Assembly: GCF_001708965.1 (NCBI RefSeq)
Contig: NZ_LVJW01000006.1
Coordinates: forward strand, 1,240,001 to 1,304,000
Direction of reading: 5' to 3'
Source: Candidatus Thiodiazotropha endoloripes
GTDB taxonomy: Bacteria > Pseudomonadota > Gammaproteobacteria > Chromatiales > Chromatiaceae
DNA length: 64,000 nt
Made by a program: the position numbers and the translations under genes
Notes under the pieces: model-generated
Databases searched by the model: none
Seen by the model: only the letters and a program-made list of their open reading frames with translations
What the model was told of the DNA's origin: nothing
In this document: positions 1-9,544 of the stretch, piece by piece
Numbering within the stretch: the first letter of the stretch is position 1
Layout: every line of letters starts with the position of its first letter

Positions 1-51
1 GTAGCCCAGTTACGCGCGATAGAACGCATTCGCAAAGGCAAGCGCGGTTAA
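1..51 (+). CDS. atpC: ATP synthase F1 epsilon subunit, 3' end only
   Basis: An open frame runs in from the left edge and stops with TAA at 49-51. The visible 16 residues (V-A-Q-L-R-A-I-E-R-I-R-K-G-K-R-G) look like the C-terminal helix of the F1 epsilon subunit, in which an AQLRAIE-type segment is common. Epsilon couples the rotor and inhibits ATP hydrolysis. An atp operon followed by glmU-glmS is a frequent gammaproteobacterial order, and glmU lies just downstream here. The call rests on a short fragment plus this context. Confidence 0.75.
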   Translation, partial: VAQLRAIERIRKGKRG

Positions 52-64
52 TCCCTCCTACTTA

Positions 65-92
65 TAGTGGGTCTGTAGAGACAGACCCACTA
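65..92 (+). terminator. Hairpin after atpC
   Basis: A perfect 12-bp inverted repeat (65-76 with 81-92) encloses the loop AGAG, 14 bases after the atpC stop and 11 bases before the next start codon. No T-run follows, so it may end the atp transcript or only protect its 3' end. Confidence 0.6.
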
Positions 93-103
93 CCCTATCC
101 ATC

Positions 104-592
104 ATGTCAAAAGAGACGATCAAGTCGGGTAAATTTGTATCGCTTGCCTACACGATCCAGGATATGGATGGCAATGTGCTCGAGCAGAGTGACCTACCGG
201 TCAGCTATATCCATGGTGGAGAGACCGAGCTGATTGGCGGAATGGACCAGGCTGTACTCGGCAAGGCTCAGGGTGAAGAGGTGACCATGACCATTTCACC
301 GGAAAACGGTTTTGGTGATTACGATCCCAATTTGATCATTACCGATGAAATTGAAAATGTACCTGCCGAACTTCGCCAACTTGGTGCCGAGGTTCAGATG
401 CAGAATGATGCCGGTGATGTTAAAAGTTTCTATGTGACTAAAATTGAAGCTGGTTTGCTGACGGTTGATGGTAATCATCCTCTGGCTGGAAAGTCGCTAC
501 AGGTGAAAGTTAAGATTCTGCAAGTCAGGGATGCCACCCAGGAAGATGTGTTGCAAGTTGGCATGCCGGGCCAGTCACAAACCATCAACTAA
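104..592 (+). CDS. FKBP-type peptidyl-prolyl isomerase, SlyD-like
   Basis: This 162-residue protein is a cytosolic prolyl cis-trans isomerase and chaperone of the SlyD/FkpB class. It shows the early FKBP strand (LAYTIQDMDGNVLEQS), the ELIGGMDQAVLGKAQGEE segment of the catalytic half and an inserted flap domain around residues 70-130. It lacks the His/Cys-rich metal-binding tail of E. coli SlyD and ends in GMPGQSQTIN. It stands alone between atpC and glmU, preceded by the hairpin at 65-92. The substrate cannot be told from sequence. Confidence 0.85.
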   Translation: MSKETIKSGKFVSLAYTIQDMDGNVLEQSDLPVSYIHGGETELIGGMDQAVLGKAQGEEVTMTISPENGFGDYDPNLIITDEIENVPAELRQLGAEVQMQNDAGDVKSFYVTKIEAGLLTVDGNHPLAGKSLQVKVKILQVRDATQEDVLQVGMPGQSQTIN

Positions 593-777
593 TCTGCAAG
601 ATCTATCAGGGAAGATTCCAGGGAAAATCTCTTTTTCGAAGTTTTAAGTTTGGTAAGACTGTTGTAGGCTGGACATTTAGTCAGTCTATGCGTCGTCGTG
701 AGCTGAAATACGGTTTGTATAACGGCTGTCAGGGCCGGGTAAACCGTAAATACTTTTATCATTAAGGGGAGATAGGG

Positions 778-2148
778 ATGCATCTTGGTGCACTGATTCT
801 AGCTGCCGGGGAAGGGACGCGAATGCGCTCCAAGCTTCCGAAAGTGCTGCACTCATTGGCTGGAAAGCCACTACTTTCCCATGTAATCGAGACCTCGCGA
901 ACAATCAATCCGGATGAAATCTCGGTGATCTATGGTCATGGGGGAGAAGCGGTTAAAAACCATCTGGCGGCGGACGATCTGAACTGGATCGAACAGAAGG
1001 AGAGGCTTGGTACCGGCCATGCCGTGATTCAGGCCCTGCCCCATCTTCAGCAGGTGGATCAGGTGTTGATTCTTTATGGAGATGTACCCCTGATCAGTGG
1101 ACCCACGCTGGTGAGTCTCTTGAGTTGTCTGCATAGCAGTGACCTGGCACTGCTGACGGTGGATCTGCAAGACCCCACAGGTTATGGCCGGATCGTAAGA
1201 GACCGTGACGATCGTATTACCCGGATTGTTGAGCAGAAAGACGCTTCTGCACGGGAGCTTGAGATCAGTGAAATCAACACGGGCATCATGGCGGTGAACC
1301 GGGACAAACTGGAGACCTGGTTGTCACGGGTCGACAATAACAATGCACAAAATGAGTACTATCTGACCGATATCATCGCTCTGGCTGTTGCTGACGGGGT
1401 AAACATCCAGGCAGTACATCCTCACAACGAAGAAGAGGTAATGGGTGTCAACGACCGCAAGCAGCTCGCCTATCTTGAACGCTTTTATCACAGGAACCGG
1501 GCCGATGAGTTGATGCAGTCGGGTGTTACCCTGGCCGATCCCGGCAGAATTGATATCCGTGGTGAATTGAAGACGGGACAGGATGTATTCATCGACTGTA
1601 ACGTCATTACCGAGGGTAGCGTCAGTCTGGCAGACGGGGTCTCTATCGGGCCTAACGTTGTGCTGAAAAACTGTGCCATTGGAGTAGATACGGAGATTCT
1701 CGCAAACAGTGTGCTGGAGGATTGTGAAGTCGGTAGTGGCTGTCGGATTGGTCCTTTTGCCCGCTTGAGACCGGAAACTCAGCTTGCCGATCAGGTTCAT
1801 GTCGGTAATTTTGTTGAAATCAAAAAGAGCCAGGTTGCAGATGGTAGTAAAATCAACCATCTCAGTTATATTGGCGATTCTGAGGTTGGTAGCAAGGTCA
1901 ATATTGGTGCGGGTACGATCACCTGTAATTATGATGGTGCGAACAAGTTTCGCACGGTGATCGGCGATCGGGCCTTTATCGGTTCCGATACCCAGCTGAT
2001 TGCGCCGGTAACCGTTGGAGAGGGTGCAACCATTGGAGCAGGTTCAACGATTACCAAGGACACCCCGGCGGAACAACTGACCCTGAGTCGTGCCATGCAG
2101 TTCAGCATCGATAATTGGGTACGACCAGTCAAAAAAGCGAAAGATTAA
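778..2148 (+). CDS. glmU: Bifunctional GlmU: glucosamine-1-P acetyltransferase / UDP-GlcNAc pyrophosphorylase
   Basis: GlmU makes UDP-GlcNAc, precursor of peptidoglycan and LPS, in the cytosol. The N-terminal half has the nucleotidyltransferase motif LILAAGEGTRMRS (about residues 6-18) and GTGHAV. The C-terminal half, from about residue 250, is a left-handed beta-helix with hexapeptide repeats and the acetyl-CoA site region (NFVEIKKSQV, GAGTITCNYDGANK). At 456 residues it is full length. A GGGGAGATAGGG ribosome site precedes the ATG. glmS starts 22 bases downstream, so the two form an operon for amino-sugar synthesis. Confidence 0.97.
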   Translation: MHLGALILAAGEGTRMRSKLPKVLHSLAGKPLLSHVIETSRTINPDEISVIYGHGGEAVKNHLAADDLNWIEQKERLGTGHAVIQALPHLQQVDQVLILYGDVPLISGPTLVSLLSCLHSSDLALLTVDLQDPTGYGRIVRDRDDRITRIVEQKDASARELEISEINTGIMAVNRDKLETWLSRVDNNNAQNEYYLTDIIALAVADGVNIQAVHPHNEEEVMGVNDRKQLAYLERFYHRNRADELMQSGVTLADPGRIDIRGELKTGQDVFIDCNVITEGSVSLADGVSIGPNVVLKNCAIGVDTEILANSVLEDCEVGSGCRIGPFARLRPETQLADQVHVGNFVEIKKSQVADGSKINHLSYIGDSEVGSKVNIGAGTITCNYDGANKFRTVIGDRAFIGSDTQLIAPVTVGEGATIGAGSTITKDTPAEQLTLSRAMQFSIDNWVRPVKKAKD

Positions 2149-2170
2149 GCAAGGAACGGGAGATTTCATT

Positions 2171-3997
2171 ATGTGTGGCATTGTAGGCGGTATCGCACAC
2201 AGGGATGTTGTACCGGTCCTCATGGAAGGGCTGAAGCGCTTGGAATATCGCGGCTATGATTCAGCAGGTGTGGCGGTGCTCGATGAGAATCAGCATCTGC
2301 AACGGATCCGCTCGGTTGGCAAGGTTTCCAGTCTGAAAGGTTTGATCGATCAGGCTGATTTGAGCAGCAAACTGGGCATAGCCCATACCCGCTGGGCCAC
2401 CCACGGTATGCCATCTGAGCGTAATGCTCATCCACATATGAGTGGTGAGCAGGTTGCCATAGTGCACAATGGCATTATTGAAAACTACGCCGACCTCCGA
2501 GAAGAGCTTACCGATAAAGGCTTTGTTTTCACCTCAGAAACGGACACGGAAGTAATCGCACATCTGCTGGCCGATATCATGAAAAGTCAGACAGATATTG
2601 TCGAGGCGGTACGTCTGGCTTCAAACAAACTGATTGGTGCCTATGCCCTGGCTGTGGTCAGCCCTGAAGATCCGGACCAGATGGTGGTGATCCGTGCCGG
2701 TAGCCCTTTGGTAATTGGTTTGGGTGATGATGAGAACTTCATTGCTTCCGATGTGTTTGCCCTGCTACCTGTTACCCAGCAGTTCATCTTTCTGGAAGAG
2801 GGCGATTTGGCCCATATCACCCGCGAAAAAGTGGCGATTGCCGATCTCCATGGTCAACCGGTTGAGCGCGAAGTCCGTACCTCACAGGTTTCCGCCGCGA
2901 AAGCTGAAAAAGGTCCCTATCGCCACTACATGCTGAAGGAGATTTTTGAGCAACCAGCTGTCATAGCCGAGACGCTCGAGGGGCGGATTCACAAGGGTCG
3001 TCTGCTGGAAGAGTCATTCGGGCATGAAGCGAAAACATTACTCGATAAAACCCGCAACGTTCATATCGTAGCCTGCGGAACCAGCTTTCATGCCGGCCTG
3101 GTTGCCAGATACTGGCTTGAAGAGATCGGTATTCACTGTAGTGTCGAAGTGGCGAGTGAATTTCGCTACCGGGAGGTTGTTGTTCCGGACGACACCCTGT
3201 TTGTCACCATCTCCCAGTCCGGTGAAACGGCAGATACTCTGGCGGCCTTGAGAGGATCGGAGTCGAAAGGTTATCTGGGTAGTATGGTGATCTGTAACGT
3301 ACCGGAAAGCTCACTAGTGCGTGAATCAAATGTTGCCCTGATGACCCGTGCCGGGCCGGAGATCGGGGTGGCCTCGACCAAGGCCTTTACCACCCAGCTG
3401 GTTGCCTTGAGGTTGTTCACCCTGGCCTTGGCCAAACGTCGTGGTATGTCAGATGAGAGAGAACAGGAACTGGTCAACGAACTGCATGCCCTACCCCGTC
3501 AGGTAGAAGTGATTCTTAAACTGAACGACGAGATCAAGTCGATGGCGAATGCCTTTGCGGAACGCCATCATGCCCTGTTTCTTGGCCGGGGCTGTTTCTA
3601 TCCGATTGCGATGGAAGGTGCGCTGAAGCTTAAGGAGATCTCCTATATTCACGCCGAAGCCTACCCGGCCGGTGAACTGAAACATGGTCCGCTTGCGCTG
3701 GTTGATGCAGAAATGCCGGTGATCTGTGCCCTGCCGGATGACCCGTTACTGGAGAAGGTCATCTCCAACTTACAGGAGGTTCGCGCCCGTGGCGGTGAGC
3801 TATTTCTCTTCAGTGATCACAGTGTGAAGATCGGGCTGGATCATTATCAAAATCTGACGCTTTCTGATATCTATCCATCCACATCACCCATTGTCTACAG
3901 TATTCCACTGCAACTGCTTGCCTATCATGTTGCGATTTTGAAAGGTACGGATGTGGATCAGCCCAGGAATCTGGCCAAATCGGTAACCGTAGAATGA
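2171..3997 (+). CDS. glmS: Glutamine-fructose-6-phosphate aminotransferase GlmS
   Basis: GlmS makes glucosamine-6-phosphate from fructose-6-phosphate and glutamine, the entry step of the amino-sugar pathway completed by GlmU. The start was set at ATG-TGT-GGC so that Met removal exposes the catalytic Cys of the class II glutamine amidotransferase domain (MCGIVGGIA). An upstream in-frame start at 2090 would bury that Cys. Two SIS domains follow: CGTSFHAG and SQSGETADT in the first, GRGCFYPIAMEGALKLKE in the second. The C-terminus RNLAKSVTVE is the family's usual one. Length is 608 residues. No glmS ribozyme leader is possible in the 22-base gap. Confidence 0.97.
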   Translation: MCGIVGGIAHRDVVPVLMEGLKRLEYRGYDSAGVAVLDENQHLQRIRSVGKVSSLKGLIDQADLSSKLGIAHTRWATHGMPSERNAHPHMSGEQVAIVHNGIIENYADLREELTDKGFVFTSETDTEVIAHLLADIMKSQTDIVEAVRLASNKLIGAYALAVVSPEDPDQMVVIRAGSPLVIGLGDDENFIASDVFALLPVTQQFIFLEEGDLAHITREKVAIADLHGQPVEREVRTSQVSAAKAEKGPYRHYMLKEIFEQPAVIAETLEGRIHKGRLLEESFGHEAKTLLDKTRNVHIVACGTSFHAGLVARYWLEEIGIHCSVEVASEFRYREVVVPDDTLFVTISQSGETADTLAALRGSESKGYLGSMVICNVPESSLVRESNVALMTRAGPEIGVASTKAFTTQLVALRLFTLALAKRRGMSDEREQELVNELHALPRQVEVILKLNDEIKSMANAFAERHHALFLGRGCFYPIAMEGALKLKEISYIHAEAYPAGELKHGPLALVDAEMPVICALPDDPLLEKVISNLQEVRARGGELFLFSDHSVKIGLDHYQNLTLSDIYPSTSPIVYSIPLQLLAYHVAILKGTDVDQPRNLAKSVTVE

Positions 3998-4107
3998 TCT
4001 AGGGTCTGATAGCACAGAGCCATTCAGCCAAGATGCTCCAGAAAAGCGCTTATCGAAGATTGGTTCTGAGTTGACTGGCCCTTTATGTAACGAGGGATAA
4101 TTAAAGC

Positions 4108-5217
4108 ATGCCCAACAAAAAGAGAGTTCTGATAACAATATCCTCGATTACAGGTGGTGGTGCTGAGCACGTCGTAGAACATTTGTGCGAGCTGCTGGGG
4201 GAAAAATATGAGGTCATTTGTGGTTATTACAAGGAGTGTGGCGATCGCGGTGAAGCGTTGAAGGAGAAAGGCATCAAGGTTGTTAAAATCAAAAATGCCG
4301 AGCGAAAAAATCGAAACTATCTCAATTTCCTCGATCTGAGAAAGTTTGTGAAGGAGCACAATATTGACCTGATTCATGCCCATGATATCCACTCGATGAT
4401 GAATGCATCACAGGTCAAGTTACTGATGCCGAGTGTCAAAGTTGTCTATACATTTCATTTCGGCAACTACCCCAATATCGACAAGAAGATTTACTATTTT
4501 GAGAAACTGTTTACCAAGTTCATTGATGTCCTGATCGCTGTTGGAACCAAACAGGCAAACGCAATAAGAGATACCTATAAATATCCGGCAGATCGATTAC
4601 AGGTAATCTACAACGGTGTACATGCATTGGATTCTCAACCTGCAAAGGTTGAACAACAAGACCCGGATCGCCCCATCCTGTTCGGTTCACTGAGTACGCT
4701 GATTGAACAGAAAGGCATACCTGTACTGATCGATGCTGTTGAAATATTGGAGAAGAGGCACCCCGGTCGATCCAAGTTCATCATTGCCGGTGATGGCTAC
4801 ATGATGGATGAATTGCTCCAGCTGTGTGAGCAGAAAAATCTTTCTGAGATCATTGAGTTTACCGGTTGGGTAAGGGATGCCAATGTCAATCTGCTACCCA
4901 AGTTTGATGTCTTTGTACAAAGCTCAAAATGGGAAGCCATGTCGATGGTGATTCTTGAAGCCATGTCTGCTGGAAAGCCGATTGTCGCTACGGAAGTTGG
5001 TGAAAACGGTGTTGTGATCGAGCACGATTCCTGTGGCTTGATCGTACCTCCCAATCAAGCAGAGATGCTCGCTGATGCCATGGAGAGATTGCTGTTGGAT
5101 GGTGAATTGAGACGCACATTTGGTGAAAATGCAAAACAGCGGTTTGCTGATAACTTTACCGTTCAGCAGATGGCAGACAACTATGAAAAGTTATACAACT
5201 CAATGATGGAGTCGTAA
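4108..5217 (+). CDS. Glycosyltransferase family 4 protein
   Basis: This 369-residue GT-B glycosyltransferase likely adds a sugar to a surface polysaccharide or lipid carrier on the cytosolic face. It has the N-terminal ITGGGAEHVVEHL segment of GT4 enzymes, the hinge VIYNGV, and the donor-binding ExxxMVILEAMSAGKPIVATEVG block with E-x7-E spacing. A glycan ligase lies convergently downstream and a PEP-CTERM gene follows, so it may serve exopolysaccharide or O-antigen synthesis. Sugar specificity cannot be read. Confidence 0.85.
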   Translation: MPNKKRVLITISSITGGGAEHVVEHLCELLGEKYEVICGYYKECGDRGEALKEKGIKVVKIKNAERKNRNYLNFLDLRKFVKEHNIDLIHAHDIHSMMNASQVKLLMPSVKVVYTFHFGNYPNIDKKIYYFEKLFTKFIDVLIAVGTKQANAIRDTYKYPADRLQVIYNGVHALDSQPAKVEQQDPDRPILFGSLSTLIEQKGIPVLIDAVEILEKRHPGRSKFIIAGDGYMMDELLQLCEQKNLSEIIEFTGWVRDANVNLLPKFDVFVQSSKWEAMSMVILEAMSAGKPIVATEVGENGVVIEHDSCGLIVPPNQAEMLADAMERLLLDGELRRTFGENAKQRFADNFTVQQMADNYEKLYNSMMES

Positions 5218-5295
5218 TCCGGTTTATCTACCGACAATCCTTTCAAGCTTTTCGCCCTTGAGATTAGCCGTGCCGGTTGACGTGAATAAAACCTA

Positions 5296-6531
5296 TTAGA
5301 AATATCGTGGTCGGGCCGGTGCCGACTCCTCTTCGGTGGGCTCAGCACTGTTTTCCAACTCTTTCACTACGATTCGATGCACAGCAATCGTGAGTCCCAT
5401 CAGCAGAAACAGATGTGGGTAAACATATCCGGTAAGGAACATGGCGCAGACAGCCCAGGAGATGGTCGCCCAGTTGAGGGCCTGCGGCCAAAAAGGTGTT
5501 ATTTCGAGCCGCTGCTGATTCTCTGCGATCAGTTTTTGGGTTTCCCGATTGATCTTCAGATTATGCAGGATACTCAGTATGTATATGATGATTCCGGGAA
5601 AGCCATACTCTGCCAGTACCTTGAAATAGACACTGTGGGTTGAGATCCATCTCGCCGGATCATCCGGCTTTTTATAAAACCGACCGTAGGCTGAATTGAA
5701 ACTGCCTGCGCCGACTCCCAGTATAGGATTGTCGATCGCCATCTCTGTGGCCGTACGCCAGGCCTTGAGACGTCCCATTGCAGAAGAGTCCTCCTGATAG
5801 TCGACAATGGTCCCCATCCTTGAGAAATAACTTGTCGGGGAAAATGCGATAACCCCAATGCCTATGATGCCGATGAGAATAAACCCGGCGACCCTTTTAT
5901 TTGATATGAAACTGAGGTAGTAGAGCATTCCCGCTGCGAGCGCAAGTGAAGCCCCTCTTGACTGGGTGCCGACGATTCCGATCAGAATGATTAAAGCGAG
6001 TGCGACATAGCCATATTTGAATAGGGTGTTCTTGGTCGTGAAGGCGAGGTGAATGGCCAGTGGAAAGGCAACATTCTGAGACCAGCCGAAATCATTGCCG
6101 TCACCGAGAAAGAAACCACCGATGTAGAAGCCGACCCGTTCGCCTCCGACTTTGTCAAGATTCAATACGACCAGTGCCGCGTGAACGAGAGTGAATACCA
6201 GAGTGAACAACCTGAACTGCTTGAGGTTGGTCACCAGATAGATACAGATGAACATGAAAATAAAATAGCCGATCTGTACCTTCAGCGGTTCAATGGCATA
6301 GTTCTTTATCAAGCCGTGGATACCGGCAAATGCTGTTAACAGGACAAAGATGAAGGTGTAGATGACCGTCTTATATTGAAACAGTTCTGAAATCTTGTTT
6401 TTAGATATCAGATAGAGAAACAAAAGGGTCGAAATGACCAGTGTAAACGGAAGTGCTTTAAAGGCAGGTACGAAGGTACCTAGACCAGCATAGTCTGCTG
6501 CAATGAGGAAAAGAAATATGTATAACAGCAT
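5296..6531 (-). CDS. O-antigen ligase-like polytopic membrane protein (Wzy_C domain)
   Basis: This 411-residue inner-membrane protein has about ten hydrophobic segments and a large periplasmic loop. The loop includes GVGAGSFNSAYGRF and HSVYFKVLAEYGFPGIIIYI, typical of the WaaL/Wzy-C family that transfers undecaprenyl-linked glycans to lipid A core or protein. It runs convergent to the GT4 gene. A PEP-CTERM gene lies about 0.8 kb away, and exosortase-type systems often carry a related O-glycosylation ligase, so this could be that protein rather than an LPS ligase. Sequence alone does not decide. Confidence 0.8.
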   Translation of the reverse strand: MLLYIFLFLIAADYAGLGTFVPAFKALPFTLVISTLLFLYLISKNKISELFQYKTVIYTFIFVLLTAFAGIHGLIKNYAIEPLKVQIGYFIFMFICIYLVTNLKQFRLFTLVFTLVHAALVVLNLDKVGGERVGFYIGGFFLGDGNDFGWSQNVAFPLAIHLAFTTKNTLFKYGYVALALIILIGIVGTQSRGASLALAAGMLYYLSFISNKRVAGFILIGIIGIGVIAFSPTSYFSRMGTIVDYQEDSSAMGRLKAWRTATEMAIDNPILGVGAGSFNSAYGRFYKKPDDPARWISTHSVYFKVLAEYGFPGIIIYILSILHNLKINRETQKLIAENQQRLEITPFWPQALNWATISWAVCAMFLTGYVYPHLFLLMGLTIAVHRIVVKELENSAEPTEEESAPARPRYF

Positions 6532-7251
6532 AGGGTTTTGGCAACTTTGATGTCGCTGTTGAGATGTGTACCAGAGTTGTGATCTGTCTACACCTATAAA
6601 GACTCATTATATTTGTAAAGCTTTGATTAGTGAAGTTCATCAGTTTTCAGTTGATCAAGATCTCAAGCTCTGTGCAATGTATCATCCTCTGCGTAGACTG
6701 CCTCAGGGGAGGTGGCGTCTGGCTCTCTGCTCTATTTCCATCATGTTACAGAGCCGGCTTAATCCATGGGTAGAGGAAAAAGGTCGTTATCGAGAAACCA
6801 AAGTCTCTCATTCAGTTGAGTAGTATCCCGAACAAGTGTGAAAGATGACCATGACATGTTGCGGCTTGGGATATTGATGTTCTAAATGGCGCTTAGGCTG
6901 TCGCTGTATCCTCTCGGGATGTTTGAAATGGCGATCTAAAAGGCTTCACGTTGAGAAGCTGATATGGTCAGGTTGGTTGAAAAACGGATCTCAATTCCTA
7001 CAGTGATTGGTGTGGTAAAGGGCTATTTATTAAGGTGTTGTTTAATTTTTTTTAATTGACGGCGCTTTATCCTGTGTGTTGCAATTCTGTGAATTGAGCC
7101 AGGATAGACGGGCCTGATTGGCTCTTCCTTGCACCGGATCGATCCGACTAAACAGGGTCTAGTCAGAGGCAAATTAATTAGGCGCTGTTTAGTTGTCCTG
7201 AAGAGTGTCGGGATAATTTACACAACGCATTAGTCGGTTTTTTCTATCTCA
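6532..7251. other. Long intergenic region without a credible gene
   Basis: This AT-rich stretch lies between the ligase gene, read leftward, and the PEP-CTERM gene, read rightward, so it must hold both promoters. Open frames here are short, lack ribosome sites and match nothing I recognise. No tRNA or strong hairpin was seen. The sigma-54-type site belonging to the PEP-CTERM gene lies just to the right at 7276-7291. Confidence 0.6.
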
Positions 7252-7275
7252 TTGTTTTTGGCAAATAAAAGCGTT

Positions 7276-7291
7276 TGGCCCATTTTTTGCT
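7276..7291 (+). promoter_or_regulatory. Candidate sigma-54 (-24/-12) promoter of PEP-CTERM gene
   Basis: The sequence TGGCCCATTTTTTGCT carries GG (7277-7278) and GC (7289-7290) separated by exactly ten bases, the RpoN core spacing. It lies about 36 bases upstream of the start codon. PEP-CTERM genes are known to be controlled by the PrsK/PrsR-RpoN system in other bacteria. No enhancer site was identified. Confidence 0.6.
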
Positions 7292-7326
7292 CAAGGATAC
7301 GATCATTACAAAAGGGAGTATTACTC

Positions 7327-8136
7327 ATGAAATTTGGAATTCCACACCTCATTGCCACGGGCCTAGCATCACTGCTCTATCTCGGATCGGCACAGGCGAT
7401 TCCTCTCTATTACTCTTTTGAAGGCACTGTAGCCGCTTATCCAATTTCCGATCAGTCGGGTTTCTTAGGGGATGTAGGCCTGGGTGCAGGTGACAGTGTG
7501 TCATTCACTTTCATGATCGACAAAGACCGGCAGGGTACCCGTACCGGGCCGAATGGTGAGATCGTTGAAGATCAGGACAGGATTTTTCCCGGCATGCAGA
7601 ACGCTCCTGGCGCACTCGAGAATTACATCCTCCACGATAGCTTTCATGTCGAACTGGTAGAGTCATCCGTGTTTGACCTGGTGCAGGGCCTCTATCCGGG
7701 CCGGGGTAGTGACGATCCATGGAGCGGTAGTGGCTATTCAAACTCAGCCTATCGGAATGGTCTGTTGGACGAGGGTTTTGGTGAAGTCTCCCTGTTCGGC
7801 AGCTCTGACTCTCTCGGCTCCAGCGGCCTCTATATCTACAGTGACATGTCGAAATGGGAAATTGGTACCACCCTGTCAGCGGACAATGTGACGAGATTAA
7901 ACGGGCATCAGCCAGGCGACCGGTCCTCCTCGTTCAGATCTGAATTGTTATTGACCGCAGTTTCATCGGTTAACCCGGCTGCTGCTTCGGATTCATCTCT
8001 GGTTTCAGGTATCTCAGGAGGGCCTGGTACAGAAGGAGGTCTGCCCCGTGTTTCAGTGCCTGAGCCTTCGACATTCCTGTTGATGGGGCTGGGTCTGCTG
8101 GGTATCGGTGCGAGACGCTATCTCAAGTCAGCTTGA
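7327..8136 (+). CDS. PEP-CTERM sorting-domain protein
   Basis: This 269-residue exported protein has a signal peptide ending near GSAQA. Its C-terminal sorting tag is VPEPSTFLLMGLGLLGIGAR: the PEP motif, a membrane helix and a basic end (RRYLKSA). Such tags are cleaved by exosortase/EpsH during passage to the surface, usually alongside exopolysaccharide. The middle of the protein is Gly/Ser/Asp-rich and unassigned. The start was set at 7327 after the ribosome site AAAAGGGAG; an upstream in-frame codon at 7252 would ruin the signal peptide. No exosortase gene is in the window. Confidence 0.9.
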   Translation: MKFGIPHLIATGLASLLYLGSAQAIPLYYSFEGTVAAYPISDQSGFLGDVGLGAGDSVSFTFMIDKDRQGTRTGPNGEIVEDQDRIFPGMQNAPGALENYILHDSFHVELVESSVFDLVQGLYPGRGSDDPWSGSGYSNSAYRNGLLDEGFGEVSLFGSSDSLGSSGLYIYSDMSKWEIGTTLSADNVTRLNGHQPGDRSSSFRSELLLTAVSSVNPAAASDSSLVSGISGGPGTEGGLPRVSVPEPSTFLLMGLGLLGIGARRYLKSA

Positions 8137-8159
8137 ATCAGCAGTCATCACTGGCCCTA

Positions 8160-8188
8160 ACTCAAATGGTGGGTAGACCCATTTGAGT
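8160..8188. terminator. Hairpin between convergent genes
   Basis: A perfect 10-bp inverted repeat (8160-8169 with 8179-8188) sits 24 bases after the PEP-CTERM stop codon and about 80 bases before the end of the opposing HDOD gene. It may stop both transcripts. No long T-run is present. Confidence 0.5.
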
Positions 8189-8267
8189 GATCGCATCCCG
8201 GTAATCGCTGGTATTTGATGACCAGCGGCTATCCGGGGGACGTTTTGAATTGAATCCCTGCGTGCAA

Positions 8268-9527
8268 TCAGCCCATCAGCATCGCTTCAGCGTGGGCGAT
8301 TTTTTCATCGGCCTTATCAAGAATCTTCAAGCTTAGTTTGGGTGTTAATTCACCCAGATTGAGCCGTCCAAAGGCCGGTACCTGATCGAGACTTGGCAGG
8401 CTGCTCATCGCGGGGCTGCCGATGAATGTATGCAGCTGCGCCACGATCACAAGATCGGCGTAATCTGCCTCGCCCTCGATTTCACGAAGCCAGTTTTCCG
8501 CATGTATGGTGACTTCAATCAAGTCCTCGATAAAACCCCAGTTACGCAGGATGACACTGCCGATTCTGCCACGCATATCCGCTACAACCTGATCGAGCTT
8601 TTCAGCATCATTGGCAACTTCGGGAAAGCGTTCGGCATAACTGAGAATCGCCACGTTACCAATGTCATGTAGCAGTCCGGCCAGCATGGCATGCTCCGGA
8701 TTGAAGCGTTTGGTGACCTTGGAGAGGATGTAGCAGACGGCACTGACCTTGACACTGTGTGTCCATAGATCTCGCATGTGATCCTTCAAGATACTGGAGC
8801 GGGTATTGAACAGATCGCGCAGCGCAAAGGTCAGCACCAGTTTATGAGTGGTGTCGGCGCCGAGCCGGACAATCGCGGCAGCACAGGAGTCAACCGGCGT
8901 GACGCCGGCATACAGCGGGCTGTTTGCCGCGCGGATCAGTTTGGTGGTGATGGCGGGATCTGTCTGTACGATTTCTGCCAGTTTACGTGCGTTGGTGTTT
9001 TCGTCCCGCATCGCCCTGCCGACACGCACCGCAACATCCGGCAGACTGGGCAGTACAAGTTTATCCTCATCGAGATCCGCCAACAGTGCCTCGGTCAGAC
9101 TGTTCTCCGCACTGTCTTTGTCGTAGGGTTTGATCTCCCCATCGATTTCGGTGGCGGTTATCCCCTCCTCATCATCAGAGATGAGTCCTTTGATCAGGGC
9201 GTTGTCCACCATCAGATATTCAACTGGAGAGATCGCCTCGACACTGTAGCGACGGGGAATCAGACTGGCGATGGGATTTTGCGCTTTAGGCGTATCTGCA
9301 CTGATTTCACTGATGCGTCCATCCTCTGAATAGAGCTGCACTCTGCCTTTCAGCAGGTAGAGGCTGAATTCCGTTGTGTCACCCAGCTCTATGATCATCA
9401 ATCCTTTGCCGGCTGTATAGGTCTTGAGCGAGCGACTCAGGAGTTCGAGCTGATCATCGGACAGATGATGCAGTGGATTAAGTTGTTTTAGGATTTCAGG
9501 TGATGGATGGCTCATAGTCTCACTCAT
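8268..9527 (-). CDS. HDOD-domain protein with N-terminal cyclic-nucleotide-binding-like domain
   Basis: This cytosolic signalling protein of 419 residues starts with a cNMP-binding/Crp-like beta roll (about residues 15-120, with GKGLMIIELGDTTEFSLYLLKGRVQLY). An HDOD domain follows (about 160-370, with LPSLPDVAVRVGRAM and MLAGLLHDIGNVAILS). HDOD proteins are output or scaffold modules in signalling. The start at 9527 follows a GAAAGGAAC ribosome site and lies 18 bases past the pyrD stop; the earlier in-frame ATG at 9557 would overlap pyrD. No separate effector domain is seen. Confidence 0.85.
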   Translation of the reverse strand: MSETMSHPSPEILKQLNPLHHLSDDQLELLSRSLKTYTAGKGLMIIELGDTTEFSLYLLKGRVQLYSEDGRISEISADTPKAQNPIASLIPRRYSVEAISPVEYLMVDNALIKGLISDDEEGITATEIDGEIKPYDKDSAENSLTEALLADLDEDKLVLPSLPDVAVRVGRAMRDENTNARKLAEIVQTDPAITTKLIRAANSPLYAGVTPVDSCAAAIVRLGADTTHKLVLTFALRDLFNTRSSILKDHMRDLWTHSVKVSAVCYILSKVTKRFNPEHAMLAGLLHDIGNVAILSYAERFPEVANDAEKLDQVVADMRGRIGSVILRNWGFIEDLIEVTIHAENWLREIEGEADYADLVIVAQLHTFIGSPAMSSLPSLDQVPAFGRLNLGELTPKLSLKILDKADEKIAHAEAMLMG

Positions 9528-9544
9528 TGTTCCTTTCTCGATGA

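Noticed and set aside
2149-2170. glmS ribozyme or leader element before glmS
   Set aside because: The gap is only 22 bases; such ribozymes are much longer and belong mainly to Gram-positive bacteria.
6566-6823. 85-codon plus-strand open frame in the gap upstream of the PEP-CTERM gene
   Set aside because: No ribosome site, odd composition, and no recognisable motif or signal peptide.
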